Assembly: GCA_034008185.1 (NCBI GenBank)
Contig: CM067106.1
Span: forward strand, 1 to 64,000
DNA length: 64,000 bases
Direction of reading: 5' to 3'
Origin: Gorsachius magnificus
Lineage: Eukaryota; Chordata; Aves; Pelecaniformes; Ardeidae
Positions 1 through 12,100 of the stretch are shown one piece after another. Both the position numbers and the translations under genes were made by a program. The first letter of the stretch is position 1. The number at the start of each line of letters is the position of its first letter. Under the pieces are notes generated by a model. The model saw only the letters and a list, made by a program, of their open reading frames with translations, searched no databases and had not been told where the DNA came from.

Positions 1-177
1 GGGGAAAAAAAAAAAAAAATTGTAATTATCAAAAAGCGCTCGCTAGGAACCGTAAGCTGGCGGCGCCCCCTGCGCAGCCCCACCCCCCAGGCGCCCCGCC
101 CCCCCCCCAAGCGCCAAAATGTTATGTACAGGCCCGGGAGGGCCACCTATGTACAGAGGCGCCCGTGTCCCGGGGCG
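1..177 (-). other. AHNAK: AHNAK 3' untranslated region (start)
   Basis: Minus-strand sequence downstream of the AHNAK stop codon (TAG at 178-180). It contains C/G-rich sequence and an A-run at the window edge. No AATAAA or ATTAAA is visible on the minus strand here, so the transcript end lies beyond the window. Confidence 0.6.
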
Positions 178-3100
178 CTACGCCCTCCTCCCTGCCCCCC
201 CCAGCTCGGCGCCGCGGCCCCCGCCCTTGGTGGCGCTGTCGCTGGAGGAGGAAGAGGAGAAGGGGGATTTCTTGGAGCCCTTCCCCGTCTCCTCGTCGCT
301 CCCCGTCACCTCGTAAGAACCTTTGGTTTTGGAACCGATCCCCCCGAAAGTCCCGAATTTCATTTTGCCCTGTTTGACCCTGTCGGACCCCGAGGCGAGG
401 TCCGGCTCCAGGGCGCCGGGGGACGCGGGGTGGGACGCGCGCTCCTCGCTGAAGGACGACGACCGGTGCCGCGTCTTCTTGCTTTTGAAGAGGGAGAACT
501 TGGCCTTGGCCGCCGGCCCCTCCGCCCCCTCCAGCTCACCCTCCGTCGACCCCAAGCTGACCTTGGAGCTCTTCAGGTCCCCTTTGGATCCCAAAATGGA
601 GCCGGAAGCCTCCGGGGAGCCCAAGGCTCCGCTGCTCTTCCCTTTCTGCTTGGAAAAATTGAATTTGGGCATTTTGATCTTGGATTTCTTCAGCCTGACG
701 TCCGTGTCCTCCAACTCCAGCTCCGCCGCGCCGGCCTGCAGGCTGGCGTCCGCCCCCGGGAATTCGACGTCGACCCCCATCTCCCTGCCCTTCACCTCGG
801 GGTCTGAAAAGAGGAATTTGGGCATGCGCAGCTTGGGGAAGGACACTTTGCCCGTGACGCTTTCTGGGACGCTGGCGGTGACGCTGGCACCTCCGAGTCC
901 CACCTTGGGGCCGGTAACGTGGAGCGCGCCGCCCCCAACGCTCACGGCGGGTGCCTCTCCGGCCATGGTGGCACCACCTTTGATCTTCGGCCCTTTGACG
1001 TTGACGTTCAAACCCAACCCGGAAGCTTTGGGCGCAGACACGTCCAAGGTGGGAGCCTCCAGGTGGAAGCCGGGCTCCCTCACGTCAACATGAGGTGCTT
1101 CCACGCTGATGGTTGGACCTTGGATTTCACCGGCAACATCTCCGTCGCCCCTGAGGTTTGGTCCTTTCAGCTTCAGGTCAACGGCCGGCAAGGAGACGCC
1201 AGGCGACTGCATTTGAAATTTAGGCCCCTTCAATTCCACGTCGGGTCCTTCCAACCCAACGCCAGCCCCGGAGCCCTTCAGGTCTCCCTTCACCTGGGGA
1301 CCTTCGAGACCAACACTGCCATCAGCTCCATCCACGCCAGGACTGGAAATGCCAAACTGGGGGAGCTTGAGGGACGGAAGCTTGATGGTGCCACCCAGAA
1401 TTTCAAAGCCGACATCGGACGCGTCCGCTGCTGCCCTGGGAGGGGTGATGTCAGCAGAAATGCCGACATCTCCTTTCACCTTTGGTCCTTTCAGGTTCAC
1501 GTCCAAATCCGGGGCAGAAATTGCCACCGCCGGCCCTTTGAGATGGAGACCTGGGATCCCGAGACCAAGATCCGCACCCGGGGCCGTTGCGTTGGCCCCC
1601 AGCTGTGGGACAGAGCAGTCGACGCCTCCTTTCACGCTCCAATCCGGTGCCTCCACAGCGGGGCCTTTGACCTTCGGCAGCTTCAGCTTTCCCCCCAAGC
1701 CCCCGACGGCGACGCCAGCCGCGTCCGGCCCTTCCGCAGAACTTGGAACTTCCACATCTCCCTTTAGCTTTGGTCCTTTCAGGTTTCCATCAAACTCGGG
1801 CCCAGAGACCTGCAGCCCTTTGAGCTTCACCTCAACGCCTCGGAGGCTGAGGGTGGCCGAAGGGAGGCTCGCGCTTCCCTCTGCGGCCGGGACCGAGGGG
1901 TCCAAGTTTGCATCTGGCATTCCCAGACCGAGACCCATTTTCCCCCCCTTGGACAACTTCAGTTTTCCTTCGGGACCTTCCAGTTCTACTCCAGGAACGT
2001 TGACTTCACCTTTTACCTTTGGTCCTTTCACATTTAAGTCGACATCCGGCACTGGGATGGAGGGAACGGCGACGTCAAGGGTGGGGCCTTGCAGGTCACC
2101 CTCGATCTTCAAGTCCCCAACGCCCGCCTGCCCACCGGGAAGTTTCAACTTGGGTTTCTTCAGGTTCACGTCCGAGGCGTCAAGGTCCACATCGAGACTC
2201 GGGCCTTTGACGTCACCTTTGGCGGTCGGCAGGGAGACTTCTAGATCGGGCGCTTTAAGGTCCCCCTCCATTTTGGGGACAGCCACCGAAGCATCCCCGC
2301 GGAATCTGTGCGATTTAAGATCAAATTCAACATCCGGGAAGGAGATCTTCCCAAACATGGGCTTCTTCCCCTTGGGGGACTTCACCGTAGCCTCACCTTT
2401 GAGCGTCACGTCCGGACCAGCTACGCTCAGCTCTGCCTCGGGGGGCTTCCAGCTCACATCACCCTCCCCCCCAGCCGCGTTCACCTCGAACGCGCCCTTC
2501 TTGCCTTTGACCTTTGGGCCGCTCACGTGCAGTTTTGGCATCTTGAACTTGCTCTTCTTGCCCTTCCCGGTGACGCTGACGTCGGGCGACTCCACGCTCA
2601 GCTCCGCCTCGGGGAAATCCACCTCCGCCCCCGGGGCCTTGATTTCCACCTTCGGGCTTTTCATCCCAAACCCAAACTTTGGTTTCTTGAACTTGGGGAG
2701 TTTGACGTTCGCCTCAGGGCCTTCAATGCTCAGGTCGGGACATTCAATGTCAACTTCAGGGCTCTTCACTCCAAATTCGGGGCCTTTGATGGCAACTTCC
2801 GGGCCTTTCAGGCTACCTTCCAGCTTTGGGGTGGGAACGTCGAAGCCACCCTTTGGTTTGTGGCCTTTCAAGCTCAGATCAATCTCGGGCATGGAGATTT
2901 GGGGCACATTCACCTGCACTTCTGGCATCTTCAATTTAGGACCTTTCACTTTGCCCTCTGGACCTTCAACACTCACCTCCGGGACACCGATCTCTACCTT
3001 GGGGCCTGAAAGCTCCACCTCTGCCTTTGGCAGGTTCACGTCCACATCGGGGCCTTCTCCTTTAAACCCAAACTTGGGCAGCTTCATTTTCGGAATCTTC

Positions 3101-6100
3101 ATCTTTCCGTCCAGACCATCAACATCAACCTCTGGGCCCTCGATATCGACTTTGGGGCCCTTGAGATCAACGTCAGGACCCTTCAGACCTCCCTCGAGCT
3201 TTGGACCCTGGAGGTCTGCGTCGCCTTTCAGCCTCAGGCCCTTCAGGTTCAAGTCAATGTCCGGCATGGAGATCTGGGGGGTCTTGACATGCATTTCCGG
3301 CATCTTGATCCTGGGCCCTTTCACTTTTCCTTCTGGCCCCTCAATGTTCACATCGGGTGCCTGAATGTCCAGCTTGGGGCCTTTGATGTCAACGTCTGGA
3401 CACTGCAAACCCCCTTCCAACTTCGGCGCTGAGACATCCACGTCTCCCTTCAGCTTGGGGCCTTTCAGACTGAAGTCCACGTCAGGCATGGAGAACTTGG
3501 GGGCCTTGATGTGCATCTCGGGCATCTTGAACTTGGGGCCCTTCACCTTCCCCTCCGGGCATTCAATGTCCAACTCTGGACCTTCAATGTCCACCTTCGG
3601 ACCAGAAACATCCAGGTCTCCTGTCGGCAGGGTCACGTCCACCTCTGGGCCCTCTCCTTTCAACCCCGACACCCCAAACTTGGGCATCTTGAACTTGGGC
3701 AGTTTGAATTTCCCCTCGGGGCCGTGAATGTCCACATCGGGGGCCTCGATGTCAACTTTGGGGCCCTTGATGTCAAATTCCGGGCCCTTGAGGTCACCTT
3801 CGGGGTTGGAAAAGGGGCCCCTTGACGCCCGCTTGCCGCTGGCATCTTGAACTTGGGCATTTTGAATTTTCCCTCTGGACCATGAATGTCCACGTCAGGT
3901 GCCTCGATGTCAACTTTGGGGCCCTTGATGTCCAGCTCAGGACCCTTGATGTCACCTTCCAGCTTGGGAACAGACACGTCCACATCTCCCTTCACCTTGG
4001 GGCCCTTGAGATTGAAGTCAACATCAGGCATGGAGATCTTGGGGGCCTTGAAATGCATCTCGGGCATCTTGAACTTGGGGCCCTTCACCTTCCCCTCTGG
4101 GCCTTCCAGCTCAACATCAGGAAGGTCAACGTCAACTTTGGGGCCCTTGATGTCTAATTCTGGGCCCTTGATGTCACCTTCCAGCTTGGGAAGAGAGACG
4201 TCCACGTCTCCCTTCAGCTTGGGGCCTTTCAGGTTCAAGTCGATGTCAGGCATGGAGATCTTGGGGGCCTTGATGTGCATCTCGGGCATCTTGAACTTGG
4301 GGCCCTTCACCTTCCCCTCTGGCCCTTCAATGTCCAGCTCTGGACCTTCAATATCCACCTTTGGACCAGAAACATCAATGTCCCCTTTTGGGAGGTTCAC
4401 GTCCAACTCAGGCCCTTCCACCTTGACGCCGGGCATGCCGAACTTGGGCATCTTGAACTTGGGCATTTTGAATTTCCCCTCGGGACCATCAATGTCGACA
4501 TCGGGTGCCTCGATGTCGACCTTGGGGCCCTCAATCGGCCCTTGAGTCACCTCCCTTGGGAAAGAACGTCCACGTCTCCCTTCAGCTTGGGGCCTTTCAG
4601 GTTCAAGTCGATGTCAGGCATGGAGATCTTGGGGGCCTTGATGTGCATCTCGGGCATCTTGAACTTGGGGCCCTTCACCTTCCCCTCTGGCCCTTCAATG
4701 TTCAGCTCTAGACCAGAAAAATCCATGTCCCCTTTTGGGAGGTTCACGTCCACCTCTGGCCCTTCCACCTTGACGCCGGGCATGCCGAACTTGGGCATCT
4801 TGAACTTGGGCATTTTGAATTTCCCCTCGGGACCATGAATGTCCACGTCAGGTGCGTCAATGTCAACTTTGGGGCCCTTGATGTCAAAGTCGGGGCCCTT
4901 GATGTCACCTTCCAGCTTGGGAACAGACACGTCCACATCTCCCTTGACTTTGGGGCCTTTCAGGTTCAGGTCAAAGTCCGGCATGGAGATCTTGGGGGTT
5001 TTGAAGTGCATTTCGGGCATCTTGAACTTGGGACCCTTCACCTTCCCATCTGGGCCCTCAATTTGAATATCTGGGGCACTAATGTCCACCTCTGGACCTT
5101 TAACGTCAACTCTTGGCCCTTTCAGGTCACCTTCCACACACGGCACAGACACATGCACATCCCCTTTCACTTTCGGGCCTTTCAGGTTCAGATCAAATTC
5201 CGGCATGGAGATCTTGGGAGACTTAAAATGCATCTCGGGCATCTTGAACTTTGGGCCCTTCAATTTTCCTTCCGGTCCTTCAATGTCCACATCGGGAACA
5301 TCAATGTCTACTTTGGGTCCTTTTAGATCCAATTCAGGACCCTTCAAGTCACCTTCCAGCTTGGGAAGAGACACGTCCACATCTCCCTTCAGCTTGGGGC
5401 CTTTCAGGTTCAAGTCAATGTCAGGCATGGAGATCTTGGGGGCCTTGATGTGCATCTCAGGCATCTTGAACTTGGGGCCTTTCACCTTCCCCTCAGGTCC
5501 TTCAATGTCCAACTCTGGTCCCTCAATGTCCACCTTTGGAACAGACACGTCAAGGTCTCCCTTCAGCTTGGGGCCCTTGAGATTGAAGTCAACGTCAGGC
5601 ATGGAGATCTTGGGGGCCTTGAAATGCATCTCGGGCATCTTGAACTTGGGGCCTTCACCTTCCCCTCTGGGCCTTCCAGCTCAACATCAGGAAGGTCAAC
5701 ATCCAGTTTCGGGCCCTTGATATCAAACTCGGGACCCTTGAGTCACCTTCCAGCTTGGGAAGAGAGACGTCCACGTCTCCCTTCAGCTTGGGGCCTTTCA
5801 GGTTCAAGTCGATGTCAGGCATGGAGATCTTGGGGGCCTTGATGTGCATCTCGGGCATCTTGAACTTGGGGCCCTTCACCTTCCCTTCCGGGCATTCAAT
5901 GTCCAACTCTGGACCTTCAATGTCCACCTTTGGACCAGAAACATCCAGGTCTCCTGTCGGCAGGTTCACGTCCACCTCTGGGCCTTCCGCCTTGACGCCG
6001 GGCATGCCGAACTTGGGCATCTTGAACTTGGGCAGTTTGAATTTCCCCTCGGGGCCGTGAATGTCCACGTCAGGTGCCTCGATGTCAACTTTGGGGCCCT

Positions 6101-9100
6101 TGATGTCAAATTCAGGGCCCTTGATGTCACCTTCCAGCTTGGGAACAGACACATCCACATCTCCCTTCACCTTGGGGCCCTTGAGATTGAAGTCAACGTC
6201 GGGCATGGAGATCTTGGGGGCCTTGATGTTCACGTCTGGCATCTTAAATTGGGGGCCCTTGAACTTCCCCTCGGAGCCTTCAATTTCCAAACCAGCACCT
6301 TCCATGTCCAGCTTGGGACCCGAAACGTCCAGCTCTCCTTTTGGAAGGCCAACGTCCACCTCCGGCCCCTCAGCCTTCACCCCGGCCACACCAAATTTAG
6401 GCATTTTGAACTTGGGCATTTTGAGTTTACCCTCAGGCCCGTGAATGTCCACCTCCGGCACCTCAACGTTGACTTTGGGGCCTTTGATGTCCACCTCAGG
6501 ACCCTTCAACTCCCCTTCCAGCTTTGGGCTGGAAACGTCCAACTCTCCTTTTACTTTGTGCCCCTTCAGGTTCAGCTCCACGTCCGGCATCGACACTTTA
6601 GGGGACGAGATGCTCAGGAAGGGCATTTTAAACTTTGACCCTTTGGCTTTGGCCTGCACGTCCACATCTGGAGCATGGATGTCGCCTTTCGGACCACAGA
6701 TGTCCACCTCAGGTTTTTTAAGTTTTGCCTCCATGTCAGCGCTTTGCCCTTTAGGGCCAGAAAAGCCAAATTTGGGAAGTTTAAACCTGGGTTTTTTCAT
6801 CTTCCCTTCAAGGTCAAGCTTGGCTCCCTCGACCTCAAGTTCTGGCCCTTTGATGTCCAGCTTGGGACTTCTCAGCTCGCCCTCGATTTTGGGAGCTGAA
6901 AGATCAAGGTCACCTTTGAGTTTGGGGCCTTTCAAGTTTAAGTCGATGTCCGGCATGGAGATCTGCGGAACGTTGAAGTGCACGTCGGGCTTCTTCAATT
7001 TGGGGCCCTTCAGTTTTCCCTCTGGACCTTCAACGTCCAGGTCAGGGAGAGTAACATCAACCTTCGGTCCCGAAAGAGCGACGTCAGCTTCAGGGAGGTT
7101 CACGTCCACCTCTGCGCCCTCTCCTTTCAGCCCAGGCATCCCGAACTTGGGCATTTTGAATTTGGGCATCTTGATTTTACCTTCTGGGCCATGAATGTCC
7201 ACATCGGGGGCCTCGATGTCAACCTTGGGGCCCTTGATGACCCTTGAGGTCACCTTCCAGCTTGGGAAGAGACACATCCACGTCTCCCTTCAGCTTGGGG
7301 CCCTTGAGATTGAAGTCAACGTCGGGCATGGAGATCTTGGGGGCCTTGAAATGCATCTCGGGCATCTTGAACTTGGGGCCCTTCACCTTCCCCTCTGGGC
7401 CTTCCAGCTCAACATCAGGAAGGTCAACATCGACTTTCGGGCCCTTGATATCAAACTCGGGACCCTTGAGGTCACCTTCCAGCTTGGGAAGAGACACATC
7501 CACGTCTCCCTTCAGCTTGGGGCCCTTGAGATTGAAGTCAACGTCGGGCATGGAGATCTTGGGGGCCTTGAAATGCATCTCGGGCATCTTGAACTTGGGG
7601 CCCTTCACCTTCCCCTCTGGGCCTTCCAGCTCAACATCAGGAAGGTCAACATCGACTTTTGGGCCCTTGATATCAAACTCAGGACCCTTGAGATCACCTT
7701 CCACCTTGGGAAGAGAACGTCCACGTCTCCCTTCAGCTTGGGGCCTTAGTTAAGTCAGTCGGCATGGAGATCTTGGGGGCCTTGATGCATCTCGGGCATC
7801 TTGAACTTGGGGCCCTTCACCTTCCCTTCCGGGCCTTCAATGTCCAACTCTGGACCTTCAATGTCCACCTTTGGACCAGAAACATCCAGGTCTCCTGTCG
7901 GCAGGGTCACGTCCACCTCTGGGCCTTCCGCCTTGACGCCGGGCATGCCGAACTTGGGCATCTTGAACTTGGGCATTTTGAATTTCCCCTCGGGACCATG
8001 AATGTCCATGTCGGGTGCCTCGATTCGACCTTGGGGCCCTTGATGTCCAGCTCAGGTCCCTTGATGTCACCTTTGAGCTTGGGAACAGACACGTCCAGGT
8101 CTCCCTTCACCTTGGGGCCCTTGGGCATGGAGATCTTGGGGGCCTTGAAATGCATCTCGGGCATCTTGAACTTGGGGCCCTTCACCTTCCCCTCTGGGCC
8201 TTCCAGCTCAACATCAGGAAGGTCAACATCGACTTTTGGGCCCTTGATATCAAACTCAGGACCCTTGAGATCACCTTCCACCTTGGGAAGAGAGACGTCC
8301 ACGTCTCCCTTCAGCTTGGCCCTTTCAGGTTCAAGTCGATGTCAGGCATGGAGATTTTGGGGGCCTTGATGTGCATCTCGGGCATCTTGAACTTGGGGCC
8401 CTTCACCTTCCCTTCCGGGCCTTCAATGTCCAACTCTGGACCTTCAATGTCCACCTTTGGACCAGAAACATCCAGGTCTCCTGTCGGCAGGGTCACGTCC
8501 ACCTCTGGGCCTTCCGCCTTGACGCCGGGCATGCCGAACTTGGGCATCTTGAACTTGGGCAGTTTGAATTTCCCCTCGGGACCATGAATGTCCATGTCGG
8601 GTGCCTCGATGTCGACCTCGGGGCCCTTGATGTCCAGCTCAGGTCCCTTGATGTCACCTTTGAGCTTGGGAACAGACACTCCACGTCTCCCTTCAGCTTG
8701 GGGCCCTTTCAGGTTCAAGTCGATGTCAGGCATGGAGATCTTGGGGGCCTTGATGTGCATCTCGGGCATCTTGAACTTGGGGCCCTTCACCTTCCCCTCT
8801 GGCCCTTCAATGTTCAGCTCTGGACCTTCAATGTCCACCTTCGGACCAGAAACATCAATGTCCCCTTTCGGGAGGTTCACGTCCACCTCTGGGCCTTCCG
8901 CCTTGACGCCGGGCATGCCGAACTTGGGCATCTTGAACTTGGGCATTTTGAATTTCCCCTCGGGGCCGTGAATGTCCATTTCGGGTGCCTCGATGTCGAC
9001 CTTGGGGCCCTTGATGTCCAGCTCAGGACCCTTGATGTCACCCTCCAGCTTGGGAACAGACACGTCCAGGTCTCCCTTCACCTTGGGGCCCTTGAGATTG

Positions 9101-12100
9101 AAGTCAACATCGGGCATGGAGATCTTGGGGGCCTTGAAATGCATCTCGGGCATCTTGAACTTGGGGCCCTTCATCTTCCCCTCTGGGCCTTCCAGCTCAA
9201 CATCAGGAAGGTCAACATCGACTTTTGGGCCCTTGATATCAAACTCAGGACCCTTGAGATCACCTTCCACCTTGGGAAGAGAGACGTCCACGTCTCCCTT
9301 CAGCTTGTGCCCTTTCAGGTTCAAGTCGATGTCAGGCATGGAGATTTTGGGGGCCTTGATGTGCATCTCGGGCATCTTGAACTTGGGGCCTTTCACCTTC
9401 CCCTCTGGCCCTTCAATGTCCAACTCTGGACCTTCAATGTCCACCTTTGGACCTGAAACATCCAGGTCTCCTGTCGGCAGGGTCACGTCCACCTCAGGCC
9501 CTTCTGCCTTGATGCCAGGCATCCCAAACTTGGGCATCTTGAACTTGGGCAATTTGAACTTTCCTTCTCGGCCGTGAACGTCCACATCGGGGGCCTCGAT
9601 ATTGACTTTAGGGCCCTTGATATCAAACTCAGGACCCTTGATGTCACCCTCCAGCTTGGGAACAGACACGTCCACGTCTCCCTTCACTTTGGGGCCCTTG
9701 AGATTGAAGTCAACGTCAGGCATGGAGATCTTGGGGGCCTTGAAATGCATCTCGGGCATCTTGAACTTGGGGCCTTTCAGTTTCCCTTCAGGACCTTCAA
9801 TATCCAGCTCTGGTCCCTCAATGTCCACCTTTGGGACGGAAACATCAATGTCCCCTTTTGGGAGGTTCACGTCCACCTCGGGCCCTTCCACCTTGACGCC
9901 GGGCATGCCGAACTTGGGCATCTTGAACTTGGGCATTTTGAATTTCCCCTCGGGACCATGAATGTCCACGTCAGGTGCGTCATCTTGCTGGCGTCCTCTC
10001 CCTTCACTTTGGGCCCTTTCAGGTTCAAGTCGATGTCAGGCATGGAGATTTTGGGGGCCTTGATGTGCATCTCGGGCATCTTGAACTTGGGGCCCTTCAG
10101 CTTCCCTTCAGGACCTTCCAGCTCAACATCAGGAAGGTCAACATCCAGTTTCGGGCCTTTGATGTCAACATCCGGGCCTTGCAAGTCCCCCTCAAGTTGT
10201 GGAACGGAAACATCGACGTCCCCCTTGACTTTGGGGCCTTTCAGGTTCAGGTCAAAGTCCGGTATGGAGATCTTGGGGGCTTTGAAGTGCATTTCGGGCA
10301 TCTTGAACTTGGGACCTTTTATCTTTCCTTCTGGACATTCTAGGTCCACATCTGGAGCCTCTATGTCCACTTTGGGCCCTTTTACTGTGACCTCTGGCCC
10401 TTTCAGGTCACCTTCTAAGTTTGGAATGGACACATCCACATCCCCCTTCACCTTGGGCCCTTTCAGGTTCAGATCAAATTCCGGCATGGAGATCTTGGGA
10501 GACTTAAAATGCATCTCGGGCATCTTGAACTTGGGGCCCTTCAGCTTCCCCTCTGGGACTTCAATATCCACATCTGGAGCTTCTATATCCACTTTGGGAC
10601 CTTTGATATCCACCTGGGGGCCTTTCAAGTCACCCTCGAGTTTGGGGGCAGAGAGGTCCACATTCCCCTTCAGCTTGGGCCCTTTCAGGTTCAGGTCGAT
10701 GTCGGGCATGGAGATCTTGGGGGTCTTGAAGTGCATTTCAGGCATCTTGAACTTGGGGCCTTTAACTTTGGCTTCTGGGCACTCAAGGTCAATGTCAGGA
10801 ACATCAACATCCAGTTTTGGGCCTTTGATGTCAACATCCGGGCCTTTCAGGTCCCCCTCGAGTTTTGGAAGGGAAACATCAACATCCCCCTTGACTTTGG
10901 GGCCTTTCAGGTTCAGATCAAAGTCTGGCATGGAGATCTTGGGGGCTTTGAAGTGCATCTCGGGCATCTTGAATTTGGGACCTTTTATCTTTCCTTCTGG
11001 GCCCTCCAAGTCTAGGTCAGGAGCTTCTATGTCCACTTTGGGCCCTTTGAGTTCCAGGTCCAGCCCCTTCACGTCACCCTCTACTTTTGGTACTGAAACA
11101 TCCATTTCTCCCTTCATTTTGGGACCTTTCAAGTTCAAGTCTACATTGGGCATGGAGAACTTGGGTCCCTTCAGGTGCATGTCTGGCATTTTTAGTTTGG
11201 GTCCTTTCCATTTGCCCTCAGGACCTTCAACATCAAGATCAGGAACCTCAACATCCAACTTGGGCCCTTTAATATTCACGTCGGGTCCTGTCAGGTCACC
11301 TTCCAGCTTGGGAATGGAAACATCAGCGCCCCCCGTCACCTTGGGGCCTTTCAGGTTCAAGTCGATGTCCGGCATGGAGATCTTGGGGGCCTTGATGTGC
11401 ATCTCGGGCATCTTGAACTTGGGGCCTTTCAGTTTTCCTTCAGGGCCCTCGACGTCCACGCTTGGCACCTCAATATCAACCTTCGGGATGGAAACATCAA
11501 TGTCCCCTTTGGGCAGGTTCACGTCCACCTCTGGGCCCTCTCCCTTCAGCCCCGGCATCCCAAACTTGGGCATCTTGAATTTGGGCATCTTGAACTTTCC
11601 TTCTGGGCCATGAACATCCACGTCAGGTGCCTCGATGTCAACCTTGGGGCCCTTGATGTCCAACTCAGGACCCTTGATGTCACCTTCCAGCTTGGGAAGA
11701 GAGACATCCACATCTCCCTTCACCTTGGGCCCTTTCAGGTTCAAGTCGATGTCAGGCATGGAGATCTTGGGGGCCTTGATGTGCATCTCGGGCATCTTGA
11801 ACTTGGGGCCTTTCACCTTCCCCTCTGGGCCTTCAATGTCCAGCTCTGGTCCCTCAAGTCCACCTTTGGACGAAACATCAATGTCCCCTTTTGGGAGGTT
11901 CACGTCCACCTCTGGCCCTTCCACCTTGACGCCGGGCATCCCAAACTTGGGCATCTTGAACTTGGGCATTTTGAATTTCCCCTCGGGGCCGTGAATGTCC
12001 ACGTCAGGTGCCTCGATGTCGACCTTGGGGCCCTTGATATCAAACTCAGGACCCTTGATGTCACCCTCCAGCTTGGGAACAGACACGTCCACATCTCCCT

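Noticed and set aside
9574..11613. Long plus-strand open frame (679 codons) and similar ones through 1349-14703
   Set aside because: They are antisense shadows of AHNAK: the repetitive codons (GGC/CCC/AAG-rich) avoid stops on the complementary strand. Their peptides are low-complexity mirror repeats with no family signature.
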